From CAMDHY01 sp046156265 (GTDB lineage Bacteria; Pseudomonadota; Alphaproteobacteria; Rhizobiales; Segnochrobactraceae), in contig NZ_JAWDIR010000045.1 in the NCBI RefSeq assembly GCF_046156265.1, forward strand, positions 186,001 through 250,000: a stretch of DNA of 64,000 bases. Reading direction: 5' to 3'. How positions within the stretch are numbered: the stretch's first letter is position 1; each line of letters begins with the position of its first letter. The position numbers and the translations under genes are program-made. A model generated the notes under the pieces. That model ran no database searches. It had not been told where the DNA came from and worked only from the letters and a program-made list of their open reading frames with translations. Shown here one piece after another: positions 1-11,487 of this stretch.

Positions 1-572
1 GACAGCGGCTGTGGCTCGCCGGGCGCACCGACCCAGGTGCCGTTGACGATCGAATCGTCCATCTGCGCGAGGTCCGGCACGTCGAACCAGTCGCGGATCG
101 AGCGGATCTGCTCGGCGTCGAGGACGCCCTCGATGTGGATGCCGTCGGCATAGGCGAAGTGGACGGGGATCGGCGTGTCGCCGATGCCGACCTCGACCGG
201 CCGGCCATGGTTGCGGATCAGCTGGCCGATCTGCTCCTCGAGATAACCGCGGAAGAGGTCGGGCCGCGTCACCGTCGTGGAATAGGTGCCCGGCGCGCTG
301 ACGAAGCCGTAGGAGAGGCGGGTGTCGACGCGCGCATAGCTCTCGGTGGTCAGGGACACCGTCGGATAATAGGCGCGCACCCGCTCGGCCGGCGGACGGC
401 CGGCGGCGAAGTGGCGGAAGTGCTCACGCAGGTAACCCGTCTCCGCCTCGTAGAGGGCGCGCACGTGGGCCACGGCGGCAGCGGCATCGCTGAAGCTGCG
501 GGTCTGCGGCGGGTCGGGGCGGGTCAGCACGGGGCGGTCCTCGGTCGGGCGGGACGCACAGGATAGGCGCAT
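1..572 (-). CDS. amn: AMP nucleosidase, N-terminal part (3' end outside window)
   Basis: The minus strand is open from about 572 to the window edge, giving the first ~190 residues of a protein that continues beyond base 1. The translated segment contains a tract like TYSTTVTRPDLFRGYLEEQI followed by a conserved IPVHFAYADG region, which matches the N-terminal substrate-recognition domain of AMP nucleosidase (AMP to adenine plus ribose 5-phosphate; cytoplasmic purine salvage). The ATG at 572 has no clear ribosome site. A GTG at 530, preceded by GAGGA at about 7 nt, is an equally good start and would remove 14 residues. The C-terminal catalytic nucleosidase domain is not in the window, so intactness cannot be judged. 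The downstream-oriented molybdenum genes lie only about 30 bp upstream on the same strand. Confidence 0.82.
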   Translation of the reverse strand, partial: MRLSCASRPTEDRPVLTRPDPPQTRSFSDAAAAVAHVRALYEAETGYLREHFRHFAAGRPPAERVRAYYPTVSLTTESYARVDTRLSYGFVSAPGTYSTTVTRPDLFRGYLEEQIGQLIRNHGRPVEVGIGDTPIPVHFAYADGIHIEGVLDAEQIRSIRDWFDVPDLAQMDDSIVNGTWVGAPGEPQPL

Positions 573-603
573 GCGGGTGTCGGCGCGATGGCGCCGTCAC
601 CGC

Positions 604-2232
604 TCATCCCGGCTGGCCGAGCAGCCCTCCCGCCGCAGCGAGGGCCTCCGGCGTGTCGACGTCGATCGCCGCCGCCTCGCCGAGTTCCACCTCGACGACC
701 GCCTCCGGCACACCGGCGATGATCTGCCGCCCGCCGGTGTCGCCGGTGATCGCAGAAAGTTCCGGGAAGAACCGCCGCGACCACAGCACCGGATTGCCGC
801 GCTTGCCGCCGGCGGTCGCCATCACGACGAGGGCGCCTGCGGCCGGGTCGTAGGCGCCGACCACCCGGTCGATCGCCCGGGCGTCGATGCCCGGCATGTC
901 GGCGAGCACGACCACCGCCGCCTCGACGTCCTCCGGCAGCGACGCCAGGCCCGTGCGCAAGGACGTCGACAGCCCCTCGGCGAAGTCGGGGTTGTGGACC
1001 ACCGTCACGTCGAGGCCCGTCAGCGCCGCCGCGACGTCGGCGGCGGCGTGGCCGGTGACAACAACGACCGGCGTCGCCCGGCTCGCCACCGCGGCTTGCG
1101 CCGCCCCCCGCACCAGCGGCACGCCGCCGATGGTGGCGAGTTGCTTCACCGGCCCGCCCATGCGGCTGCCGCGCCCGGCTGCCAGCACGACGGCGCCGAC
1201 ACGGCGGGCGGGCGCGGCCACCTCCGGCACCGGGCCGGCGCGCGGCTGCGGCCGCGAGACGATCTCCATCAGGAGCCCGCCGACGCCGAGGCCGGTGATG
1301 TCGTCGGCCGTCACCGTCAGGCCGGCGAGCAGGCGCTGCAGCACCCAGTCGAAGCCGTTCTCCTTCGGCGAGCGGGCGCAGCCGGGCGCCCCCACGACCG
1401 GAATGTCGCCGAGGGCGCCGACGAGCAGCAGGTTGCCCGGATCGACCGGCATGCCGAAGTGGTGCACTTCGCCGCCCGCCGCCTCGACACCGGCCGGGAT
1501 GACGTCGCCGCGGTCGACCACGGCGGAAGCGCCGAAAACCACCAGCATATCGGCACCGTCGGCCGCGAGCTGTCGCAGCGCGACGGCGACGGCCTCGGCG
1601 TCATGCGGCACGCGCACGTCGGCGGCGATCGTCGCGCCGGCCGGCGCGAGCCGTTCTGCCAGCACCTTGAGCGTCTTGTCGACCACGGATGGCTTGAGGC
1701 TCGGCAGCAGCGTCGAGACGACGCCGACGCGGGCCGGGCGGAAGGCCGCGAGGCGCACCGGCGGCCGGTCGGCGAGCACCGCCATCGCCGCAGCGACGGC
1801 CGCCTCCGGCACGGCGAACGGAATGATCTTCACGGTCGCCACCATCCGCCCCGCCTCGACGGCGGCAAAGCGCGGCAGCGTCGCCAGCGTGATGCCGGGA
1901 TCGATGCGGTTGAAGGCGTCCACCGCCCCGCCGTCGACGACGAGCACGCCGGCCGCCTCGGCATAGAGGTTGGAGCGGCCGGTGAAGGCCTCCTCGACGC
2001 GCACGCCGTCTCCCGCCACCGCCTCGGCGAGCCGGCCGGCGGCAGCGTCCTCGTGGATATCGTCGATATCGAGGGCGGCGACGATGACCTCGGCGACACC
2101 CGCCGCCGCGAGCCGCGCCACGTCGGCGGCGCCGAGCCGCGTGCCCTTGCGCAGCGTCCGCTCGCCGGCCTTCACCGAGTGGGCGAGGATCGTGCCGGCG
2201 GCGCCCGCCGTCGCCACCGGACCGAATTTCAT
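604..2232 (-). CDS. Molybdopterin-binding domain fused to MobA-like nucleotidyltransferase
   Basis: This 542-residue protein has two domains. The N-terminal ~335 residues form a MoeA/MogA-like molybdopterin-binding unit, with a GGEVHHFGMPVDPGNLLL-type stretch and a GAPGCARSPKENGFDW motif near 285-300. The C-terminal ~190 residues are a MobA/MocA-type NTP transferase, starting with VVLAAGRGSRMGGPVKQL (nucleotide-binding loop) and containing VVVLADMPGI (metal-binding Asp). The family handles pyranopterin cofactor, and MocA-type domains make the CMP cofactor of xanthine/CO dehydrogenases; which nucleotide is used here is inferred. The start codon overlaps the stop of the XdhC gene upstream, so the two are translationally coupled. 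The neighbours point to maturation of a xanthine- or CO-dehydrogenase-type enzyme encoded elsewhere. Confidence 0.88.
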   Translation of the reverse strand: MKFGPVATAGAAGTILAHSVKAGERTLRKGTRLGAADVARLAAAGVAEVIVAALDIDDIHEDAAAGRLAEAVAGDGVRVEEAFTGRSNLYAEAAGVLVVDGGAVDAFNRIDPGITLATLPRFAAVEAGRMVATVKIIPFAVPEAAVAAAMAVLADRPPVRLAAFRPARVGVVSTLLPSLKPSVVDKTLKVLAERLAPAGATIAADVRVPHDAEAVAVALRQLAADGADMLVVFGASAVVDRGDVIPAGVEAAGGEVHHFGMPVDPGNLLLVGALGDIPVVGAPGCARSPKENGFDWVLQRLLAGLTVTADDITGLGVGGLLMEIVSRPQPRAGPVPEVAAPARRVGAVVLAAGRGSRMGGPVKQLATIGGVPLVRGAAQAAVASRATPVVVVTGHAAADVAAALTGLDVTVVHNPDFAEGLSTSLRTGLASLPEDVEAAVVVLADMPGIDARAIDRVVGAYDPAAGALVVMATAGGKRGNPVLWSRRFFPELSAITGDTGGRQIIAGVPEAVVEVELGEAAAIDVDTPEALAAAGGLLGQPG

Positions 2233-2939
2233 GCCGCGGCGCTCCGCGCCTCGCGGGCCGGCCGGCGCAGCGCCGCGATGGTCTCGGCGAGCACGGCGAC
2301 GGCGATTTCCTCAGGGCTCGCCGCGCCGATAGCGAGGCCGATCGGGGCGTGGATGCGTCCGAGCGCCGCCTCGTCGACGCCGGCGGCGAGAAGCCGCTCG
2401 ACGCGCTTGGCGTGCGTCTTCCGGCTGCCGAGGGCGCCGACATAGAAGCAGCCGGCGGCCAGTGCCGCCGTGACCGCCGGGTCGTCGATCTTCGGGTCGT
2501 GGGTCAGCGCCGCGAGCCCCGTCCACGGGTCGAAGGCGAGCTCGTCCATCACGTCCTGCGGCCACGACGCCAGAAGCTGAACGCCCGGAAAGCGATCCGG
2601 CGAGGCAAACGCCGTGCGCGGGTCGACGATGACGACGTCGAGCCCGGCGATCTTCGCCATCGGCGCGAGCGCCTGCGAGATGTGGACGGCTCCGCAGACG
2701 ACGAGGCGCGGCGGCGGCAAATGGACAGTGAGGAAGGCAGAAGCGCCATCGGCCAACGTCGCGAGGCCGGACTGGCCGGATCGCAGCCGCTTGCCGATCT
2801 CCTCGCCGAACGGGTCGGCGGCGAGGTCGTCGCCCGGCCGCACCAGCCGCGCCGCGCCGTTGCCGAGGTCGGTCAGCAGCACGACGGCGCGCCGGGCACG
2901 GCGCTCGGCGTTCATCTCCGCGAGCAGGGCGGCGTCCAT
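2229..2939 (-). CDS. XdhC family protein (Rossmann-type molybdoenzyme maturation factor)
   Basis: This 236-residue protein contains the XdhC C-terminal Rossmann domain: LVVCGAVHISQALAPMA (about residues 80-96), a VIVDPRTAFASPDRFP segment, and the GALGSRKTHAKRVERL plus IHAPIGLAIGAASPEEIAV motifs near the C terminus. XdhC proteins bind molybdenum cofactor and help sulfurate or insert it into xanthine-dehydrogenase-family enzymes. The gene lies between a small XdhC/CoxI-like protein (22 bp upstream) and the molybdopterin-binding fusion, which it overlaps by 4 nt (ATGA-type coupling). The typical N-terminal XdhC_CoxI domain is supplied by the separate upstream gene. The substrate enzyme is not in the window. 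Confidence 0.85.
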   Translation of the reverse strand: MDAALLAEMNAERRARRAVVLLTDLGNGAARLVRPGDDLAADPFGEEIGKRLRSGQSGLATLADGASAFLTVHLPPPRLVVCGAVHISQALAPMAKIAGLDVVIVDPRTAFASPDRFPGVQLLASWPQDVMDELAFDPWTGLAALTHDPKIDDPAVTAALAAGCFYVGALGSRKTHAKRVERLLAAGVDEAALGRIHAPIGLAIGAASPEEIAVAVLAETIAALRRPAREARSAAA

Positions 2940-2961
2940 GGGGGAGTCCCTTTCCGCCGGC

Positions 2962-3297
2962 TCAGGCGAGCTTTTCGACGTAGACGCGGATGCGCCCGCC
3001 GCACGACAGCCCGACCCGCCAGGCCGTCTCGTCGGCGACGCCGAACTCCAGCATGCGCGGCTTGCCGTCGGAGATCACCTCGATCGCCTCGCCGACCACC
3101 GCGCCCTCGACGCAGCCGCCGGAGACCGAGCCCTCGAAATTGCCCTCGCCGTCGACGACGAGGTGCGAGCCGACCGGCCGCGGCGCCGAGCCCCAGGTCT
3201 CGACCACGGTGGCGATGGCGACGTCGCGGCCGCCCTTGCGCCAGGTTTCCGCGACATCGAGAACGTCGACGCCACCGATCGCTGCGTGCTCGCCCAT
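2962..3297 (-). CDS. Small XdhC/CoxI-domain protein
   Basis: This 111-residue protein corresponds to the stand-alone XdhC_CoxI N-terminal domain, with VVETWGSAPRPVGSHLVV, the conserved SVSGGCVEGAVVGEA tract (about residues 60-75) and a C-terminal SCGGRIRVYVEKL motif. I chose the ATG at 3297 because AGGAG lies 8-12 nt before it; a longer in-frame reading to 3507 has no homologous sequence. In CO dehydrogenase and xanthine dehydrogenase clusters this domain pairs with the Rossmann-type XdhC protein encoded just downstream. The two cysteines (GGC and SCGG) are the family's conserved ones. Transcription probably begins in the 230 bp separating it from divL. Confidence 0.85.
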   Translation of the reverse strand: MGEHAAIGGVDVLDVAETWRKGGRDVAIATVVETWGSAPRPVGSHLVVDGEGNFEGSVSGGCVEGAVVGEAIEVISDGKPRMLEFGVADETAWRVGLSCGGRIRVYVEKLA

Positions 3298-3526
3298 CGC
3301 CGCATCTCCTGCCTGCCGCCGGCACGCGGGCCGGCGCTTCCGATATAGCGACGGCGGCGGCAGGCGAGAAGGGCGGCGCGACAAGGCGGCGCGAGAACGG
3401 CAGCGACCCCCGTCTCCTTGCTTCTCGCCGCCGGACGGATCGCGATATGGTGGGCGGAGGCCGATTCGCGCCACGGCGGCGCCGCGCGGCAACCGCCCGA
3501 CCTGCAATCACGGGAGTTCGCGGCCG

Positions 3527-6066
<2,540 letters not shown>

Positions 6067-6070
<4 letters not shown>

Positions 6071-7614
6071 ACGCGGGCGTGGAGCGCATCGCACCGCGCG
6101 TCTGGTCGCTGCCGCTGCCCGACGAGGCGGCGACCATCCGCCTCGCCGAGGACATCGCCGTGGCGCTGGCGCCGGGCGACGTGGTGCGCCTCGAGGGCGA
6201 TCTCGGCGCCGGCAAGACGACGCTGGCGCGGGCGCTGCTGCGCGCGCTCGCCGACGACCCGGCGCTCGAGGTGCCGAGCCCGACCTTCACGCTGGTACAG
6301 ACCTATGCCGCCGGCCGCCTGACAGTCGCCCACGCCGACCTCTATCGCCTGACCGATCCGGCGGAGATCGACGAGCTCGGCCTCGACGAGGCGCGGACGG
6401 CCGGCGTCGTCCTCGTCGAGTGGCCCGAGCGCGGCGGCGACGCTTTCGCCGACGCCGACATCACGCTCGCCCTCGATCTCGGCGACCGGCCGGAGAGCCG
6501 TACGGCGACGCTGACCGCCTCCGGCCCCGCCGGCGAGCGCCTCGCTCGCTCGCTCGCCATCCGCGACTTCCTCGACGGCGCCGGCTGGACGGGTGTCGCC
6601 CGCCGCTTCCTGCAGGGCGATGCCTCCAGCCGCAGCTACGAGCGCGTCGCCGCGGAGGATGGTCGCCGCGGCGTGCTGATGAACGCGCCCGCGCGCCCCG
6701 ACGGCCCGCCGGTGCGCGACGGCAAGCCCTACAGCCGCATCGCCCACCTCGCCGAGGACGTCCGCCCGTTCGTCGCCATGGCGGTGGCACTCGCCGACCG
6801 CGGCCTGTCGGCGCCGCGCATCCACGCGAGCGACCTCGCCCACGGCCTGCTGCTGACGGAAGACCTCGGCCACGAGGTCGTGGCGCCGGGCGGAACGCCC
6901 GACCCAGAGCGCTACGGCGTCGCCGTCGACCTGCTCGCCGCCTTCCACGCCGAGCCGCCGCCGCAGCCGGTGGTGCTGTCCGACGGCACCGTCTACGCAC
7001 CGCCTCCCTATGACGCCGGCGCGCTCGCGATCGAGGTGGAGCTGCTGCTCGACTGGTACCTGCCGCACGCGGCCGGCGCCGGCGCGGCCGCCACGCCCGA
7101 GCAGGCTGCGGATTTCGTGACGCTCTGGCAGGCGGCCTTCGACCGGCTGGAGACGTCGGAGCAGCACTGGGCGATGCGCGACTACCACTCCCCCAACCTG
7201 ATGTGGCTGCCGGAGCGGGCCGGCGTCGGCCGCATCGGCCTCCTCGATTTTCAGGACGCACTCCTGGGGCCGACCGCCTACGACGTCGCCTCGCTCGCCC
7301 AGGACGCCCGCGTCACCGTTTCCCCGGATCTCGAGGAGATGCTGGTGGAGCGCTACGTGTTCGGCCGGCGGGCGACCGACCCCGGCTTCGACGAGGAGCG
7401 CTTCCGCGCCGACTACGCGACGCTCGCCGCCCAGCGCGCCACCAAGATCCTCGGCATCTTCGCCCGCCTCGACCGGCGGGACGGCAAGCCGCACTATCTC
7501 GCCCACCTGCCGCGAGTGAAGGACTATCTGTCGCGGTCGCTCCGCCATCCGGTTCTGTCCGACCTCCGGCTCTGGTATGAGACCGCCGGCGTCCTCGCTC
7601 CCGAGGGCGGGTGA
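6067..7614 (+). CDS. tsaE: TsaE ATPase fused to aminoglycoside-phosphotransferase-like kinase
   Basis: This 515-residue two-domain protein starts at a GTG overlapping the divL stop (GTGA). Residues ~1-150 are TsaE, the ATPase of the tRNA threonylcarbamoyladenosine (t6A37) system, with Walker A GDLGAGKTTLARAL and a PSPTFTLVQTY motif. The remainder is an APH/choline-kinase-fold phosphotransferase with the catalytic loop MRDYHSPNLMW and the metal-binding LLDFQDALLGPTAYDVASL. The same fusion is known in alphaproteobacteria. In Pseudomonas the separate kinase (AmgK) phosphorylates cell-wall amino sugars, and MurU, a homologue of the next gene, activates the product. The kinase half together with the next gene may therefore form a peptidoglycan-recycling route; this is inference from family and order. 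Confidence 0.9.
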
Positions 7615-7636
7615 CCATCGAAGAACGGGCGGACGG

Positions 7637-8389
7637 ATGGCGACGGAGCGCTTCGGCATTCGGCGGACAGTGGCGGGTCCGAAACGGGCGATGATGCTCG
7701 CGGCGGGGCTCGGCAAGCGCATGCGGCCGCTCACGGCGACGACACCGAAGCCGCTGATCGAGGTGGCGGGCCGCGCCCTCATGGACCACGGCCTCGACCG
7801 GCTGGAGGCGGCGGGCGTCGAGGAGGTGGTGGTCAACGTCCACTACCTCGCCGACCTCGTCGAGGTGCACGCCTCGCGGCGCGAGAAGCCGCACGTCCAC
7901 GTTTCCGACGAGCGCGGCACCCTGCTCGACACCGGCGGCGGCATCGTCAAGGCCCTGCCGCTGCTCGGCCCGGAGCCGTTCTATCTCGTCAATTCCGACA
8001 GCTTCTGGATCGAGGGCGTGTCGCCGAACCTCGCGCGGCTCGCCAGCGCCTGGGACGAGACGCGGATGGACGGGCTCCTGATGCTCGCCGCCACGGTGCC
8101 CGCCGTCGGCTATGACGGCCCCGGCGACTTCATGCTCGACGGCGACGGTCGCCTCAGCCGCCGGCCGGCCTCGAAGATCTCGCCGTTCGCCTATTCCGGT
8201 GCGGCGATCCTGCATCCCCGCCTGTTCGAGGGCGCCCCCGAGGGCCGCTTCTCGCTCAACGTCCTGTTCGACCGCGCCATCGAGGCCGGGCGGCTGTTCG
8301 GGGTGCGGATGGAAGGCGTCTGGCTGCACGTCGGCACGCCCGAGGCGATCCGCGAGGCGGAGGCGGCGATCCAGCAGAGCGCGGCCTGA
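7637..8389 (+). CDS. MurU-like sugar-1-phosphate nucleotidyltransferase
   Basis: This 250-residue nucleotidyltransferase has the signature LAAGLGKRMRPLTATTPKPL (about residues 21-40), then a NVHYLADLVEVH segment, LLDTGGGIVKALPLLG, the active-site YLVNSDSFW (metal-binding Asp), and a C-terminal GVWLHVGTPEAIREAE. It fits the MurU/Hddc family, which activates sugar 1-phosphates. MurU makes UDP-N-acetylmuramate from MurNAc-1-phosphate in cell-wall recycling. The partner kinase (AmgK) would be the phosphotransferase half of the upstream TsaE fusion. I chose the ATG at 7637, after GGACGG; the gene sits 22 bp after tsaE and 5 bp before addB. The exact sugar substrate cannot be read from the sequence. 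Confidence 0.85.
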   Translation: MATERFGIRRTVAGPKRAMMLAAGLGKRMRPLTATTPKPLIEVAGRALMDHGLDRLEAAGVEEVVVNVHYLADLVEVHASRREKPHVHVSDERGTLLDTGGGIVKALPLLGPEPFYLVNSDSFWIEGVSPNLARLASAWDETRMDGLLMLAATVPAVGYDGPGDFMLDGDGRLSRRPASKISPFAYSGAAILHPRLFEGAPEGRFSLNVLFDRAIEAGRLFGVRMEGVWLHVGTPEAIREAEAAIQQSAA

Positions 8390-8394
8390 CCGGC

Positions 8395-11300
8395 ATGACG
8401 GGACCGGGCGCCGAGCCACGCGTCTACACGATCCCGCCCTCGGCGAACTTCCTCGCCACCCTCGTCGACGCCCTCGTCTCCGGCCGGCTCGTGCCGGGAC
8501 CGCCGCTGCGCGACGACCCGCTGGCGCTCGCCGACGCCACCATCTTCGTCCCCACCCGCCGCGCGGGGCGCGCCCTCGCCGCCGCCATCACCGAGGCGGC
8601 CGGCGGCCGGGCGACGCTGCTGCCGTCGATCCGCCCGCTCGGCGACGTCGAGGAGGACCTGCTGGCGCTGTCGCCGGTGGGAGCAGCCCTCGCCGACCTG
8701 CCGCCGGCGGTCGACCCGCTGGAGCGGCGCGTCGTCATGACGAGGCTGGTGCTCGGCTGGGCTCGCGCGCTGTCGCCGGACGCACGCAAGCTGCTGCCCG
8801 GCGAGGAAGTGCTGGTGCCGACCTCGCCGGCCGACGCCGCCCGCCTCGCCGACGACCTGCTCGCCCTCGTCGACCAGGTGACCACCGAGGAGACCGACTG
8901 GGCGCGGCTCGGCGACATCGTGCCGGCCGAGCTCGCACGCTTCTGGCAGGTGACGCTCGCCTTCCTGGAGATCGCCACCGCCGCCTGGCCGCAGATCCTC
9001 GCCGAGCGCGGCCGCATCGACCCGGTGGTGCGGCGGCTGCGCCTGATCGACGCCGAAGCCGCCCGCTTCGCCGCGCGACCGCCGGCGGGGCCGGTGATCG
9101 CCGCCGGCTCGACCGGCTCGGTGCCGGCGACGGCGCGGCTGATGGCGACGATCGCCCGGCTGCCGCGCGGCGCCGTCGTGCTGCCGGGTCTCGACCTGAC
9201 GCTCGACACGGAGACGTGGGCTGCGATCGCCGACGGCGACGGCACGCCGAGCCACCCCCAGTTCGGTCTCGCCCGCCTGCTGCCGCGGCTCGGCGTGACG
9301 CGCGCCGAGGTGGCGGCGCTGACGGAGCCGTCTCGGCCGCTGCGCGGCCACATCGTCTCGGAAGCCTTCCGCCCGGCCGAGACGACCGAGCGCTGGGCCG
9401 GCATCGCCGACCGCTTCGGCACGCCGGTGGCAGTCGCCGACGGGCTCGCCGGCCTCGGCCTCGTCGAGGCGGCCAACGAGCGCGAGGAAGCCGCCGCGAT
9501 CGCGCTCGCCTTGCGCGAGGCGCTGGCCGACGGTGCGACGCGGGCGGCGCTGGTGGCACCCGACCGCACCATCGCCCGACGCGTCGCCACCGAGCTCGCC
9601 CGCTGGGGCATCGCGGTGGAGGATTCCGCCGGCACCCCCGCCGGATCGACGCCGCTCGGCGTGCTGGCGCGGCTCGTCGCCGAGGTCGGCATCGCCGGCG
9701 ACGACCCGGCGGCGCTGCTCGCCCTCCTCAAGCACCCCTTGGCCGACCTCGGGCTGTCGCGAGATGCCCGCACGGCCGCCGTCGACCGGCTGGAGCGCGG
9801 CGTCCTGCGCGGGCCGCGGCTCGCCCCCGGCGTCGCGGCGCTCGCGGCCAGTGCCCGCCACCGCGCGGCGCACCTCGCAGCGATGCGCCGGGGCGAGAGC
9901 CTCGACGGCGCCATCGACCTCGCCGACCGGCTAGTCACCGCCCTGTCGCCGCTCACCGATCTCGCCGCCGCGCCGACCGTCTCGGTCGCCGCGCTGGCCG
10001 CCGCCCATGCCGCCGCGCTCGCCGCCGTGCGCACGCCGGCGGAGGGCGAAGAACTCGCCACAGCGACGGCGGAGGCGCATTTCGCCGGCTGCTTCGAGCG
10101 CCTCTCGGCGGGCGACGCCGAGGACCTCGCGGTCGCGCCGCGCGACTGGCCGGGGCTGTTCGACGTGCTCGCCGGCGGCGCAGCGGTGCGGCCCGCCGGC
10201 AGCCGACCGGGGCGGGTGGAGATCTGGGGGCCGCTGGAGGCGCGCCTGCAGGCGGCCGACCTCGTCGTGCTCGCCGGCCTCAACGAGGCGACGTGGCCGC
10301 AGGTGGTCGGCGTCGACCCGTGGCTGACGCGGCCGATGCGGGCGGCGCTCGGGCTCGAGGCGCCGGAGCGTCGGGTTGGCCTGTCCGCCCACGACGTCGA
10401 GATGGCCCTCGGCGCGCCGCGGGTGCTGCTGACGCGCTCGGCCCGGGCCGGCGGTGCGCCGACGGTCGCCTCGCGCTTCCTGCAGCGCCTGAAGGCGGTG
10501 GCGGGCGAAGCGGGCCGCGCCGCGATGGCCGCCGAGGGTGCCCGCCACCTCGGCCGCGCCCGCCGCCTCGACCGGCCCGACGGACCGCCGGTGGCCGCCC
10601 CCCGGCCGGAGCCGCGGCCGCCGCTCGCCGCCCGGCCGCGGGCGCTGTCGGTCACCGAGATCGAGACTCTGATCCGCGACCCCTACGCCGTCTACGCCCG
10701 CCGCGTCCTCGGCCTGAAGCCGCTCGATCCGGTCGCCGCCGACCCCGGTGCCGCCGATCGCGGCAACATCGTCCACGCCGCGCTGGCGACCTTCCTCCAG
10801 GCGCACAGCGGCCGCTTCGATGCGGCGGCAGTGTTGGCGCTTGTGGAAGCAGGACGGCAGGCCTTCACGGCGGTGGCCGACTATCCGGAGGTGACGGCGC
10901 TGTGGTGGCCGCGCTTCCTGCGCATCGCCGAGGCCTTCGTGGCGACCGAGGCCGACCGGCCGGTGGCGCGCCGTCGCCACCTCGAGGTACAGGGCGCGCT
11001 GTCGATCCCCGCCCCCGGCGGACCGTTCACGCTGAACGGCCGCGCCGACCGCATCGACGAGACGGCGGCGGGCCTGTTCATCGTCGACTACAAGACCGGC
11101 GGCGCGCCCTCGGCCAAGGAGGTCGCGAGCCTGCTCGCGCCGCAGCTGCCGCTCGAGGCGGCGATTGTGCGGCGGGACGGCTTTCCGGGCGTGCCGGCCG
11201 ACGAGGCGATCGCCGCGCTCGCCTACATCCGCCTTCGCGGGCTAGCCGATCCGGTCGAAGAGGTGACGATCGAGCCGGGCATCGACAAGGACGGCGTCGA

Positions 11301-11487
11301 CCGCTCGCCCGACGCCCTCGCCGCGGAAGCCATCGCCCGCCTGACGGCGCTGATCGCCCGCTACGACGACGTGGGCAACGGCTACCTCTCCCGCGCCCGC
11401 GTCGCCTTCGAGCAGGCGATGGACGCCCCTTACGACCACCTGGCCCGGGCGCGCGAGTGGACCGTCGGCGGAGGCGGCGAGGCATGA
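8395..11487 (+). CDS. addB: Double-strand break repair protein AddB
   Basis: This 1030-residue protein matches alphaproteobacterial AddB. It begins with an inactivated helicase-like N-terminal half (IFVPTRRAGRALAAAI), has a VVLAGLNEATWPQ motif near residue 625, and ends in a RecB-type nuclease domain with NIVHAALATFL and LFIVDYKTGGAP (metal-binding D-x-K). With AddA it forms the helicase-nuclease that resects double-strand breaks at Chi-like sites for RecA loading. No Walker A motif is evident, as is usual for AddB of this clade. Its stop codon overlaps the addA start (ATGA), so the two subunits are translationally coupled. Confidence 0.93.
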   Translation: MTGPGAEPRVYTIPPSANFLATLVDALVSGRLVPGPPLRDDPLALADATIFVPTRRAGRALAAAITEAAGGRATLLPSIRPLGDVEEDLLALSPVGAALADLPPAVDPLERRVVMTRLVLGWARALSPDARKLLPGEEVLVPTSPADAARLADDLLALVDQVTTEETDWARLGDIVPAELARFWQVTLAFLEIATAAWPQILAERGRIDPVVRRLRLIDAEAARFAARPPAGPVIAAGSTGSVPATARLMATIARLPRGAVVLPGLDLTLDTETWAAIADGDGTPSHPQFGLARLLPRLGVTRAEVAALTEPSRPLRGHIVSEAFRPAETTERWAGIADRFGTPVAVADGLAGLGLVEAANEREEAAAIALALREALADGATRAALVAPDRTIARRVATELARWGIAVEDSAGTPAGSTPLGVLARLVAEVGIAGDDPAALLALLKHPLADLGLSRDARTAAVDRLERGVLRGPRLAPGVAALAASARHRAAHLAAMRRGESLDGAIDLADRLVTALSPLTDLAAAPTVSVAALAAAHAAALAAVRTPAEGEELATATAEAHFAGCFERLSAGDAEDLAVAPRDWPGLFDVLAGGAAVRPAGSRPGRVEIWGPLEARLQAADLVVLAGLNEATWPQVVGVDPWLTRPMRAALGLEAPERRVGLSAHDVEMALGAPRVLLTRSARAGGAPTVASRFLQRLKAVAGEAGRAAMAAEGARHLGRARRLDRPDGPPVAAPRPEPRPPLAARPRALSVTEIETLIRDPYAVYARRVLGLKPLDPVAADPGAADRGNIVHAALATFLQAHSGRFDAAAVLALVEAGRQAFTAVADYPEVTALWWPRFLRIAEAFVATEADRPVARRRHLEVQGALSIPAPGGPFTLNGRADRIDETAAGLFIVDYKTGGAPSAKEVASLLAPQLPLEAAIVRRDGFPGVPADEAIAALAYIRLRGLADPVEEVTIEPGIDKDGVDRSPDALAAEAIARLTALIARYDDVGNGYLSRARVAFEQAMDAPYDHLARAREWTVGGGGEA

